Positions 54,801-64,000 of a stretch of DNA of 64,000 nucleotides are shown here, in pieces; the first letter of the stretch is position 1, and each line of letters starts with the position of its first letter. The translations under genes were made by a program, and so were the position numbers. The notes beneath the pieces are model-generated. The model was given only the letters and a program-made list of their open reading frames with translations. It ran no database searches and was not told the DNA's origin. Source of the DNA: Trichostrongylus colubriformis (taxonomy: Eukaryota; Nematoda; Chromadorea; Rhabditida; Trichostrongylidae); NCBI GenBank assembly GCA_963978905.1, contig OZ022256.1:28731426-28795425 (forward strand), in the 5' to 3' direction.

Positions 54801-57800
54801 GACCTAGACGGGTGGAATATGCAGACTCAAGGTATTATCCATAGTGAGAATTGTAATGTATTCAATAGGTACATGCATCAACGTATCACAGGAATTATGC
54901 GTTGTTCACCAGCACCAGAGCGGGTTGAAAGTGCAGGTTTTTTTTGTGGAACATGCACTAGTAGGGACAACACTGCCACCTTCACACCCATTGCACGTTG
55001 AGCTCATACATGCAGCTACAGAAATAATTGAATGTCAAAACTGATTGATTTGTCTATAACAAGTAATCGCAGCTTTACGAGGATCAGAGTATCCCCAAAA
55101 TGACGGCTTTTTCTGAAGACCTTAAATGTGTCCTCTGTCAGTCAGTTGATAAAGCCAAACTGACAAATTCGCTTCGTCACTTCAAAGAAAAAATCGAAGA
55201 AAGATAGAGGTGCCGTTCTCACAAGATTTCGGGCGCTAAGCACATAAAGTCTTCATCATACACTTGTTAGTTAGTCCTGAAATAGTTCATAGTTTTTGCT
55301 CACATTTATTAAAGGGTTCGCCAAAATACGCACCACGAGTACCTGACTTTTTTTTCGTAGTTCATAGAGTTCATACAAAAAGCGAATGACCTAGGGGTTC
55401 AAGGGTAATTTCAATAGCAGTTTGGACAACGCAGAGTTCTGTTGGAACGACCCTACCACTATTTGATCCGATGACGGCAAAAAACACCGATAAGCGGGAA
55501 CGGGGAGCGTTAGTGGGTGCTCATCGAAATGCAAATTCGTAACCACGTAGTAGTGGCGCTCACAACCGAATGCATTGTTTAGAATGGAAGCCGTTTTTTC
55601 ACTCTTTATCAGCCGCCGATTAGTGGAGGCTGACTTGACACATTTGTCCGGAAGCTGCTCGTAGGTACTGATATCGGTGAGAACTGCACTGGCACCTACT
55701 AAAGATTCAGACCTGTTTGAGCAGTAGTTGTACATTGCCCTCAGCTCATTTTGCCTTCAGGAATACTTTTTGCTGCTCTATACATCATAAATATAGAATA
55801 AAATCTCAACGTTTTTGCCACCCGTTAATTCTTGTGCAACATCCGTGTTTATCAGTGATAATATTATATCTCACGATGAGGCTTCTCTGGTAGATTATGA
55901 AAAGGATCCCAGAGAAAAAAAAAGCATAGAATCAGTGCTCAAACGAAAAGTTCGAAGATGGATGCAAATTTTACCTTCACTATCCATGACCGCAATCACC
56001 CTGAGGCAAGGCTCCTATCTTTCATAATTCATTGAGGTGATCGGAATAATTGACTACCATATATCATATCTACGGAATGGCTCAATCATGAAGTCACAAA
56101 TACAGATCAGTTCTCTAGATTGTCAAGATCAATTTCTACATAAGGAAAGTGAGGATTCGAAAATCTAAAGATAAGCAAACTAATGCGAGCACAATAAGCT
56201 TTCTAAGGAACTCATCCGATCATCAGCTCTTTCACGCACATTGGCATGGAAGTCATAAATTATCTAAAACACTTTTGAAACTCTTAGTAAACGCCGTATC
56301 AGTAAGTGAATACCATGAAATTCCACCCGCCGTCAGAGGCAATGAGGCATACTGATATGTGCTGACCTTTGTGTTTTGGAATTATTCCTCACTTTGCTTA
56401 TGTAGAAACTTCAATAGAGGCAGAAGCATGCTGGATAAGAGCGATAGTATGTGGTAAAAGGTGATAAAGGTGTTGTAAGGACATCTCTGCTGTGCAAAGA
56501 GCATGATGTATGGTCAGTGATAAAGACTACAGAAAGTGACTGGAAATATCAGTGGCATCTCTTTCAACCGTGGAGAGGCACTAACAGGCCCCAGGTTTGA
56601 CATGAAGCTCGTTACTTGATCCACCTTGATCACCGCCCACAAGCTGGAGTGCCATGGTCTCGGCATTGCTGATCAATGGCTGTGTTTTCTGCATTTGACT
56701 CCGCAATGCGAAACATTAGCTCTCGTCGTTGTTGATTATTGATTATATATTTGCGAGCAGATTTACAATTCGGCATTTTTAACAATAATGTGGTTTACAT
56801 AGGTATGGGTAGCGCAGTAGATTAAAGGGTGAGCAACGAGAGCCTGTGACGAAAGAAATGAATTGTGAAAATAGAGCCATAAGTAAGCTTGTAAAGTCAA
56901 AGACAGTGTAGTCTTCAGAAAGAAACATTTAGCTCATTTGATTTTCGCGAAAGAAAGCAAAAAGACGGGAAACATCTGGATGGGAGGTAGACGTGAAAGC
57001 TGAGTTACGATCTGCACAGCGGTGCAAAACTAGAAACATTTGAGAGGACTCGAAATGAAATGAGTGGGCGAAGGATTATGACTCTGCGGGAGTTTTTTGG
57101 GAACCATCCAGAGGCACGTGATAGTACGTGCTTGGTGGTGGCGAGACTTTGCATCCGAGTGATCGACAGAGATGAGAGGCGTCAAGGCAATTGACACCTG
57201 ACGCCATGTAAAAATTTTAACATACCATCATTCGGGAAATTCTCTAACTTTGGGCATAGATTGAGCAGTTGTTTGGGTTATGACACAGGAGCTCGTAAAC
57301 GACTGAAGCGACGGCTTGAAGGAAATTGCGCGGCATTCACATGTTCACAGCGGGAGGGGAGGTGCTCCACTGAGCAGCTTCTAAACAACTCGCCACTAAT
57401 TTCTGCACTATAGTATAAGCTGAAAAGGAAAATGGAAAAACGACAAAGACCGGAAAGCCTAAAAATGAAAGCATGAGTGAAACAGTATTTTCTTTTGACG
57501 CCCATTCTCCGTAAGGCATTGCTTCTTCTGCAGCTGATAATTGTACTGATAACAACTGGGGGAAAGCCATGAAATCAAACAATATTTTAGCCGTTATATG
57601 ATTAACATCGAGTGACTTTTTGTAAAAGGACTACCGTTGAGTGTCAGTGGAAGGCGACTGTGTCTTTGTTCACTCGCAAAGTGCTCCTTTACCAAACTCT
57701 CCTTTTCGAACTGACCCATTATAATCAGAAGAATGGACACGATCTGGTGACCACACCTATCATATCTTATAAAATTTTAGCTCGCGAGTTCAGCTCACCC

Positions 57801-58120
57801 TATTATATAAAGAACGCACCTGCATCGAAATTTTGCCAAATATTTGAAAATTGTGAAGGATGTTTTGCACGTTTTGCATTCTGTTCATATCCATACAGCG
57901 TGATAGTGAAAACGTCGCTGGAAGAATAATGAGAGAAAGAATACCGAAGATCCTTTCTCACGCCTGGTTAAACTAGTGCTACAATCCTAAACTACTGGAT
58001 TACTGCACTCGCAAATAGCGCCGCTTGCGTTGCTCCCGTTTCCCTAATGTATATGTGGCGAACTCTTGAAGAGCGAACGCGAGAGTTCCAACTTCGGCAC
58101 GAGTGTAGACGCGCATCTCA
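51900..58120. other. 6.2 kb without a recognised gene
   Basis: I scanned both strands and found no family I can name. Possible leads are the minus-strand frame at 55285-55735 (separate entry), a 35-codon plus frame at 55099-55206 with CVLC...H spacing, and a plus frame at 54161-54364. None has repeat ends or splice partners that I can support. There are tandem near-repeats of CTGAAAAGCAAT(A/G)TAATCATTAT at 52617-52670. Confidence 0.45.
55285..55735 (-). CDS. Unassigned open frame with one internal stop
   Basis: The 114-codon minus-strand frame (55735-55391) contains ERHYYVVTNLHFDEHPLTLP and YRCFLPSSDQIVVGSF. After a single TAG the same frame goes on for over 30 codons (VIRFLYELYELRKKSQVLVV). 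Continuity past the stop and balanced composition suggest a decayed coding sequence, either a host pseudogene or part of a transposon. I do not recognise the family. Confidence 0.3.
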
Positions 58121-58224
58121 AGAGCCATGTTTGGTGGTCTACCGAGGCGAGTAAAGGAGCCCCGACGATTGCCAAATCATGGGGCCGAAAAACATTCAAC
58201 TCGTCACGGAACACCCCCAGGAAT

Positions 58225-58990
58225 GAGTGGTAACCTTTTTAATTCCAGAAGTCTGAACAATAAACTTCATCACTTGCAACATTTTCTTGACTCTTATAAT
58301 CCCGATATGGTTTTTATATCCGAAACGTGGCTATCACCCAAGATATCAGACATGAACTTTATTCTAATCGCACCTACAATGTCTTTAAAATCGACCGCAT
58401 GTGGAGAAAAGGTGGCGGGGTGTGTAGCTAGCTAGAAAAGTAACAGATCTGAATACTGTTGCTGCACCTTGCCAGAAGTCGGAACTGCTCTGCCTCGAAG
58501 GGTTCGACACTTTCACTGTTCTTGTTTGGAATTGTCTTAACATGTCGACCACCAAATTCAGATTCTGAGGACGACGAATGCGTCACTGAGTTTTCAATAG
58601 ATCTTTCTATTTCAATAAAACATTTAATTGCTCTGGGCGATTTCAACCTTGACATAGACTGGATAGCACAAAGTGCCAAAAATTCGACTTCTTCTAAATT
58701 TCTTGTGTTTTTTGAGAGTTGTGATTTAGTGCAGTACGTCACGCGGCCTTCACAACTCCATTTTGGATTTGATCATGTCATAGTCCAAGATTGGAAGGAT
58801 TTCATGTTTGCTCCTCTTTCTGGGGGACCCGATTATGGTGTAGCGGCGTTTAAAATTTTGATATCGCTCCCAGAACCAAAACATTTTACTTTACTGGATT
58901 TTATGAGAGCCCATTATGCTCTTCGTGAATACTTTTCTTCAACAACTTCTTTCTTCTTCAACTTTCGAGGGATATTTGAATGTTGACGAC
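58225..58990 (+). pseudogene. CR1 endonuclease domain
   Basis: It begins NLFNSRSLNNKLHHLQHFLD, then PDMVFISETWLSPKISD with the catalytic glutamate. A frame change leads to HLIALGDFNLDIDW near 58629-58670 (the D-x-N block), then LVFFESCDLVQYVTRPSQ. The final S-DH block is replaced by GGPDYGV near 58825. Stops near 58431 and 58984 break it. Confidence 0.75.
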
Positions 58991-60433
58991 ATGTACAAGG
59001 GATTCTGCCAGATTCTACGCTCTGGCTTTGCCAATTATGTAGCTTTTCGGACTATGGGCGTACCAAAATTGCGACATCCAAAGTATATCAGCAACCTAGT
59101 GGCCCAGAAAGCCCGGCGTATCAGTGTGCTTCAGACCCCTCACTGTCATTTTTTCAGTATAGGCGAGTTTGCAAGAAGTTACAGTTTCACTCGGGAAAAT
59201 TTTTGCTTAAAGGCAGTGATTAGGGAAATTCGGGCGAAAAGTAAAAGCAGTAGTGAATATGGAGGTCGAGGTGTTTAGTAACAGGACCGTGGAGTAAAAA
59301 CGGTTGGGAGTGGTTAAAATACCCGAGAAATAGGACCCCCTTCCCATCGTTGACTCTTGACGTGGACGACTATTCCGTCAAGAGGCGGGTAGCCCTGAGG
59401 ACTCTGCCTTTAGCATGTAGCCAAGTCAATGAGCAAAAACAGCGAGTAAACAATACGAATCATAAAAGGCATCCCATCGCGCCCCGATCGCTCCAGCCGT
59501 GCCGCATCGCCTTGGCCCCTCCCACGCCAGCCAATCAGGGATGCTCGTCGTCAGAAGCCAGAATCACGCAAACAAATGTTCTATTCTCTTGTAAAAAATA
59601 AACGAAGGCCAAAAACGAACATCCCTGTGCTTTCCGATGATACTCGTGACCAACTGCAAAGTGACGATCAAAAATCGGAAGCACTTGCCGGTTATTTCGC
59701 ATCAGTTTAGAAAGAGTCCCTCGTCACGCAATTCCTGAAGCATCGAAACTGTATATGATATCGTCTTCTCGTCCTATGAGTATTACTACTCCGGTAGTTA
59801 AAGTACTGAAAAAGTCATTGCGTGGTAAACTCGTGAAACAATTTATCGGGAAAAAAGTTATCCTTCCAGTACAACATTAAAGGCACCATTAGGGGTAAGG
59901 GAAAACTGAGATCTGGGAGTACATGTTCTCTGTAAACGAACCTTCCACTTTAAAAGAGGTCGTATGTGGCGAAAATCGCATTGAAAAAACGCGGCTTGGG
60001 GTCTTATGACGACCCCGCAGCACGGCATGTCGTTATGCGGTTATGCGGCCGGGGGAGTCGCCGTGGAGGGGCGGGACAACAATCGCGGCCGGCTGGTCCA
60101 GACTCTGGCCTGTCTTCAGTCCACTTCGGCTAGAGACGCAGAGGACGAGAGAGGAAGAGGTGATTTTCGGATTCCTATTTCTCGGTTTTTTCGCCGTTTT
60201 ATGTCATTCTTTCTCTACTGTTATATTGCTGAGCACCTCTACTTTCGTAATCCCCCAATTTGCTGAATTTACCCCGAACGGTGTCTTTAATGCAAACTCC
60301 ACGTGTACCGTAATGGCAGATTAGCTATTTGACTGGAATTTGGCTGTAAACAAGGGTGAAGGCATCGATATCATTCACTTTGATTTATCGCAAGCTTTCG
60401 ATAAAGTCAGTCACGGCAAGCTTCTTTCACAGG

Positions 60434-60554
60434 CTAGGTGTCTGTGGGAGTAGATCCGCTCCTAACAAACAGAGCGACTAGGTGTCTGTGAAAGTAGATC
60501 CGCTCCTAACAAACAGAGCGACTAGGTGTCTGTGGGAGTAGATCCGCTCCTAAT
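60434..60554. repeat. 44-bp tandem repeat, 2.75 copies, inside the LINE RT
   Basis: CTAGGTGTCTGTGGGAGTAG starts at 60434, 60478 and 60522. Units continue ATCCGCTCCTAACAAACAGA. The second has GAAAG in place of GGGAG. The repeat disrupts the RT reading frame. Confidence 0.88.
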
Positions 60555-60573
60555 TGAGCAATAGGCACATGTA

Positions 60574-61077
60574 CAGTAGCGCACAAAAGTCTTCGGCCAA
60601 AACTTTTTTGTTACAACTTTTTTTCTACTTGACCAAATTTGACAAAATTTTAATATGTGGTGCCTAAATCTATTGCCAACACTTCCTTCTACTTGAGTGC
60701 CGCTTGACACTTTTCATGGTTTTTTACAAGAATTTACTACAAGACCACCGAAAAAAAAGAAAAAGGCGTGGTCAAAAAAAAGCTTTCTTTACAAAAACAA
60801 AACGTGCAAGTCTCAGAGAACATTAGTATTTTGTAAAAAGACCACGTCTTTTGATGACAGCGGCACAGCGCGACGGCATAGGGATGGCACTCCAAAACAA
60901 AAAATTTCATATAACCACGTAACCTACACCGTTGTGCGCCAAAATAGTATATTAAGTATGCAGTGTCTCCAAGTACAACATAGTAAAATTTCTCTTAGAT
61001 CGGTGCAGTTGCAAAAAAGCTACAAATGAATAACCCAGGTGAAAGACTATTTCACCGAAGACTTTTGAGCGCTGCTG
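60574..61077. repeat. Tc1-type MITE, 504 bp, inserted in the LINE
   Basis: The left end CAGTAGCGCACAAAAGTCTT pairs with the right end, read inverted as CAGCAGCGCTCAAAAGTCTT, both followed by CGG. TA lies on each side (60572-60573, 61078-61079). LINE RT sequence continues on both sides. The interior is A-rich; a 110-codon frame (60697-61029) has no transposase motif. Confidence 0.8.
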
Positions 61078-62979
61078 TATGTAAAAGTTGGTAACTCGTT
61101 CTCAAAGCGTTACTCATGCACCAGTGGTGTCCTTGAAGGTTGTGTACTATCACCTATTCTGTTTTTAGCATACACGTAGGACTTACCAGAATGTGTAGAA
61201 CACATCCTTCTGTTAGAATACATATGTATGCTGATGATATAAAGGTATATGGTGTATGCACCGAAGGTATTCATTAGTGTGTCCATGAAGCCCTAGTCCG
61301 CTCCATCAATAACATGATGGCGTGCGCTGCAGCCTGAAAGATCCCTGCCAACCTCAGTGAGGCATCGGTGCTTCACATAGGAAAGGCCAAGGCAGTCTTA
61401 TACACATACAATGATGTGGTACTGCACACTAAAATGTTCAAGTCCTTGGATTCCATATGAACAGGGAGCTGTATTTTGATCAACACATGAGTGCCACCAA
61501 ACAGAAAGCGTTTAATGCTCTATTCACCATTCTCAGAAGCATTCGCTGTAACGATTTGTCTACACTAGTAAAACTATACAATAATTATGTAGTATTAACT
61601 CTAGAATATCGATCACAAATATGGAATCCCCATGTCAAAAAACTCCAGGCAAAAGCTGAAAAGGTCCAGCCAACCTTTACTAGAATGTTGATGTATCCAT
61701 ATTATCCAAACCCAACCTATCCTGTTTATATGCCCAGTTATAAGGAGCGTCGAAATGCCTCGGACTCAAATCTCTACTATACCGTAAGACTTTTAAAGAT
61801 GTCGTATTCTGATTCAAGCTACTGAATGGAGAATTGAGCCACAATCCAGTGAGTACTGGCGACTTAAACTTTGCAGGGGACGCGTACAAATGCTATCTCT
61901 GCTGTCCTACACTGACAAAAAAACAGCGGTCCGAGGTTTTCAGTTCCCTTCTCTTCCGTGGGGTGAAGTGGCTTCAGTCGTTGCCAGCCCTTATTGTGGA
62001 AGCTCAGCTTGTCACCATCTTCAGGAACAGACTGAGGAAAGTGGATTCATAGTTGTTCTTGGCATCTAGGACTTCCAAAATTATCATAAAATGTATTTTA
62101 CTTCCAGTGGATGCGAGCTGGTGTGCTTTCTTTACAGCTACTTTTCGCTTGATTGGTGGAGGATACGTCGCGATATGTTGTGATAGTTTCTTTAGTGTTT
62201 TTCTTAAATCTTTCTCTCATTCTTTGATTTCTGATTGGTGAGATTTCCTTTCTGTGTTTGATCCTCTTGGTTTTGCTCTCTGTGTTCGGAGTGTTAGTCT
62301 GAAGTGACCAGTTAGGTATTAGGGATCCAGACTACTTTCATGATGTTACTCGAACCATATGACCACTTAATCGAGCAGAAAGAGAAATCTCATCTGACGG
62401 GTCTGCAGCTGAATTGTCATGGTAGAGAATACCTGACATAATTCAGTCTCCGATTTCCTACTACACTGTTTTGTCTTGAAATGACGTTTTCCTTAGCGCC
62501 ATCCGCCTGAATGGCTTACTCGACCGCTCTATAGTCCTCAAAACACTTGTAACGAGCTTGCTACTTTACAACTACTAAAGTGATACTGACTTCTCCTGAT
62601 TACGTCGAGAATTCAACTACACTTTCTCGTGCCCTCTTCGTGGTCGTTACTATAGACTGTGCTTATAGGTTTGTTTTACGTTACGTTTATTATGATTTCG
62701 TAGCTAATTGTCAAAGCGCACCCACGCGTGCAATAAATAAATAAACATGTTGTTTTTTTCAAGCTGTAATTGCGCAATGATCCTTAGTTGAGATAAAGAG
62801 ACCATGATTGCGCTGAGATCTGACAACATACTACTATTTGAAACTATGCTTTCGTTATTGAATTTATTTGAAGCTAAAAGCTGTTTTCATGAATATATGA
62901 GTATCTGTGGGGTAGAGATAGAAAGCCCATGCACTTATTATACTCACTTGGAACCTTTTTTTTTCAGGTTCTCCTCAAA

Positions 62980-63890
62980 AGATTCCGACGCTGTGCTGAA
63001 ATCGATGCCCATGATAACTTACAATTGAATCTACTGCGAGGAGGTAGTCTTCGTCCAACTCATCTCATGCTTTCTCCAACGCTTTTCTCAAGGGATTGAG
63101 GTCGCGATGGGGTTCTGAGTATGCCTTAGACCCGAGGACGCTTCATACATAGATATCAAGTGGGTTGAGGCTCGGTGAAGTGGGAGGCCATTCATCAAAA
63201 GCGATAAAATCTGGAAAACTTTCTTTGTACCCCTTTCCTGGACAATCCTGGCTCTGTGAGCAGGGGTACCGTCTTGTTGGTAGCACCACTTGTCCTTTCC
63301 AAAGTGCCTCTGGACCCACAATAAGACTCCGTTTTTCAGAAATAGTTATTCGTGTTGACTTCAACTCCCTGTGGCACGAAGACCAGCGGTGTTTTCCCAA
63401 CAGCGGTTGTTGCGGCAAAAACCAGCAACGGTTCTGGATTTGCAGTACGAGTAGCGGTCGCATTCGGCTTCCATCTTGCGTAAATGTGATCATTTTGCTT
63501 GTTCAGTCATTGTTCAAGAGTAAAATCCTTCTTGTCCGTGAGGAGAATGTCTCTGTGCGTGCCACCACGAAATCGTCGAAGAAGCGTCCTACAGCGCTAA
63601 TCTCTCTTTCTTTTAATGTCGGCAGATGTCCTTTTCCTTGCTTGTATGCATTCAGTTTTAAGTGATCTTTCACATACTGCGCATCGATCTCGTGGAGATC
63701 GACATTTCTTCTGCCATCTTAGGAACTGACCGTGCCGGCTTCGAACGCAGATGATCGAGCACTCTACTGATGTTCGCCTTGGTCGTGACAGAAGTCGGTC
63801 CCCCATTGTCCGCGTGGACATACAGACAAACAAAATAACGGACACACTCAACTCCTGGATTATATATACTGTATGATAATCGCCACAAAC
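62980..63890 (-). pseudogene. Tc1/mariner-type transposase relic
   Basis: Reading the minus strand from high to low coordinates: a helix-turn-helix part near 63680-63800 (SVTTKANISRVLDHLRSKPA, then VPKMAEEMSISTRSM); a KKDFTLEQ-like stretch near 63520; KTPLVFVPQGVEV near 63370; GKDKWCYQQDGTPAHRARIV at about 63235-63300 with the second catalytic aspartate; and DEWPPTSPSLNPLD at about 63155-63200 with the third acidic residue. The first aspartate region is obscured. Frame changes occur between all blocks. Terminal repeats were not found; the 5' end may lie beyond 63890. Confidence 0.7.
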
Positions 63891-64000
63891 ACCCTTGACT
63901 CACTTTGGCCCACCTTATCCCAACGCCTCGGCTCTTTTGGAACGAACTATAGAAATTTGCATCTAAAAACCGAAAATTCAAACGCACGCCCCGCCTACAG

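Larger units (their letters stand above)
58990..62052 (+). pseudogene. CR1 reverse transcriptase and C-terminal domain, interrupted
   Basis: Linker pieces include AFYSLVKNKRRPKTNIPVLS (59575-59635). The RT palm begins IIHFDLSQAFDKVSHGKLL at 60370-60426. It is then cut by the tandem repeat and MITE (60434-61077) and resumes with SGVLEGCVLSPILFLAYT near 61123-61176. The catalytic YADD lies at 61227-61238. Next is a frame with STLVKLYNNYVVLTLEYRSQ and IWNPHVKKLQAKAEKVQ (61457-61825). Last is SSLLFRGVKWLQSLPALIVE (61834-62052), the usual CR1 end. Multiple stops and frameshifts are present. Confidence 0.78.
58127..62745 (+). mobile_element. CR1-type LINE, nearly full-length ORF2, decayed
   Basis: Pieces of the endonuclease, linker, RT and C-terminal domain occur in correct order on one strand. 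The body ends in AATAAATAAATAAA (62731-62745), a short repeated tail of the kind CR1 elements end with. The RT is interrupted by a 44-bp tandem repeat and a 504-bp MITE. The 5' end and ORF1 are not clear. A separate, more truncated CR1 copy lies at 33.95-34.98 kb. Confidence 0.75.

Overview
The window looks like nuclear DNA of a strongylid (hookworm-like) nematode. Two spliced host genes can be assembled exon by exon. Their introns range from 58 bases to several kilobases, with mostly T-rich AG acceptors. The rest is dense with transposon remains of kinds known from nematodes: a bandit-like mariner, BEL/Pao elements with a phlebovirus-type envelope gene, RTE and CR1 LINEs, MULE, Merlin, and many MITEs and fold-back elements. 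The species call is inference; no species-specific marker was tested. I see no bacterial operons, rRNA, convincing tRNA or CRISPR array.

Host genes. (1) A dynactin actin-related protein gene (ACTR10 / Arp11 family), + strand, 20273-26065. It has ten exons with consistent phases and encodes 413 residues. Its 2.65-kb first intron carries a nested transposon pair. (2) A small heat shock protein gene, - strand, 45362-48857. The last three exons (most of the alpha-crystallin domain and an IPI tail motif) are clear; the 5' exons were not found. Its 3.1-kb intron holds two MITEs.

Layout. 0-10 kb: MITEs, fold-backs, an internally deleted mariner (5947-6844) and a ~270-bp tandem array (6.9-7.8 kb). 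11.4-15.1 kb: minus-strand BEL/Pao remnant, integrase followed by a phlebovirus-like envelope region. 16-19.2 kb: long inverted-repeat elements with hAT-type MITEs carrying G/C homopolymers. 19.2-19.9 kb: Merlin transposase relic. 20-26 kb: ACTR10. 26.3-27.2 kb: a Mutator-type non-autonomous element with a 9-bp target duplication. 27.5-32.4 kb: direct repeats, a Harbinger-type MITE, a helix-turn-helix transposase fragment and fold-backs. 33.9-35.0 kb: CR1 fragment (ORF1 plus endonuclease). 36.5-38.9 kb: MULE transposase relic. 39.4-45.1 kb: RTE endonuclease and reverse transcriptase separated by a BEL/Pao gag-protease-RT body, probably a nested insertion. 45.3-48.9 kb: small HSP. 49.8-51.9 kb: GC-rich MITE and a mariner whose transposase is broken by a double inverted duplication. 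52-58 kb: no recognised gene. 58.1-62.75 kb: a nearly full-length but decayed CR1 LINE with a MITE in its RT. 62.9-63.9 kb: minus-strand Tc1/mariner transposase relic.

No transposable element here looks intact. The most informative structures are nested ones, where one element's insertion fixes another's ends and target-site rule.
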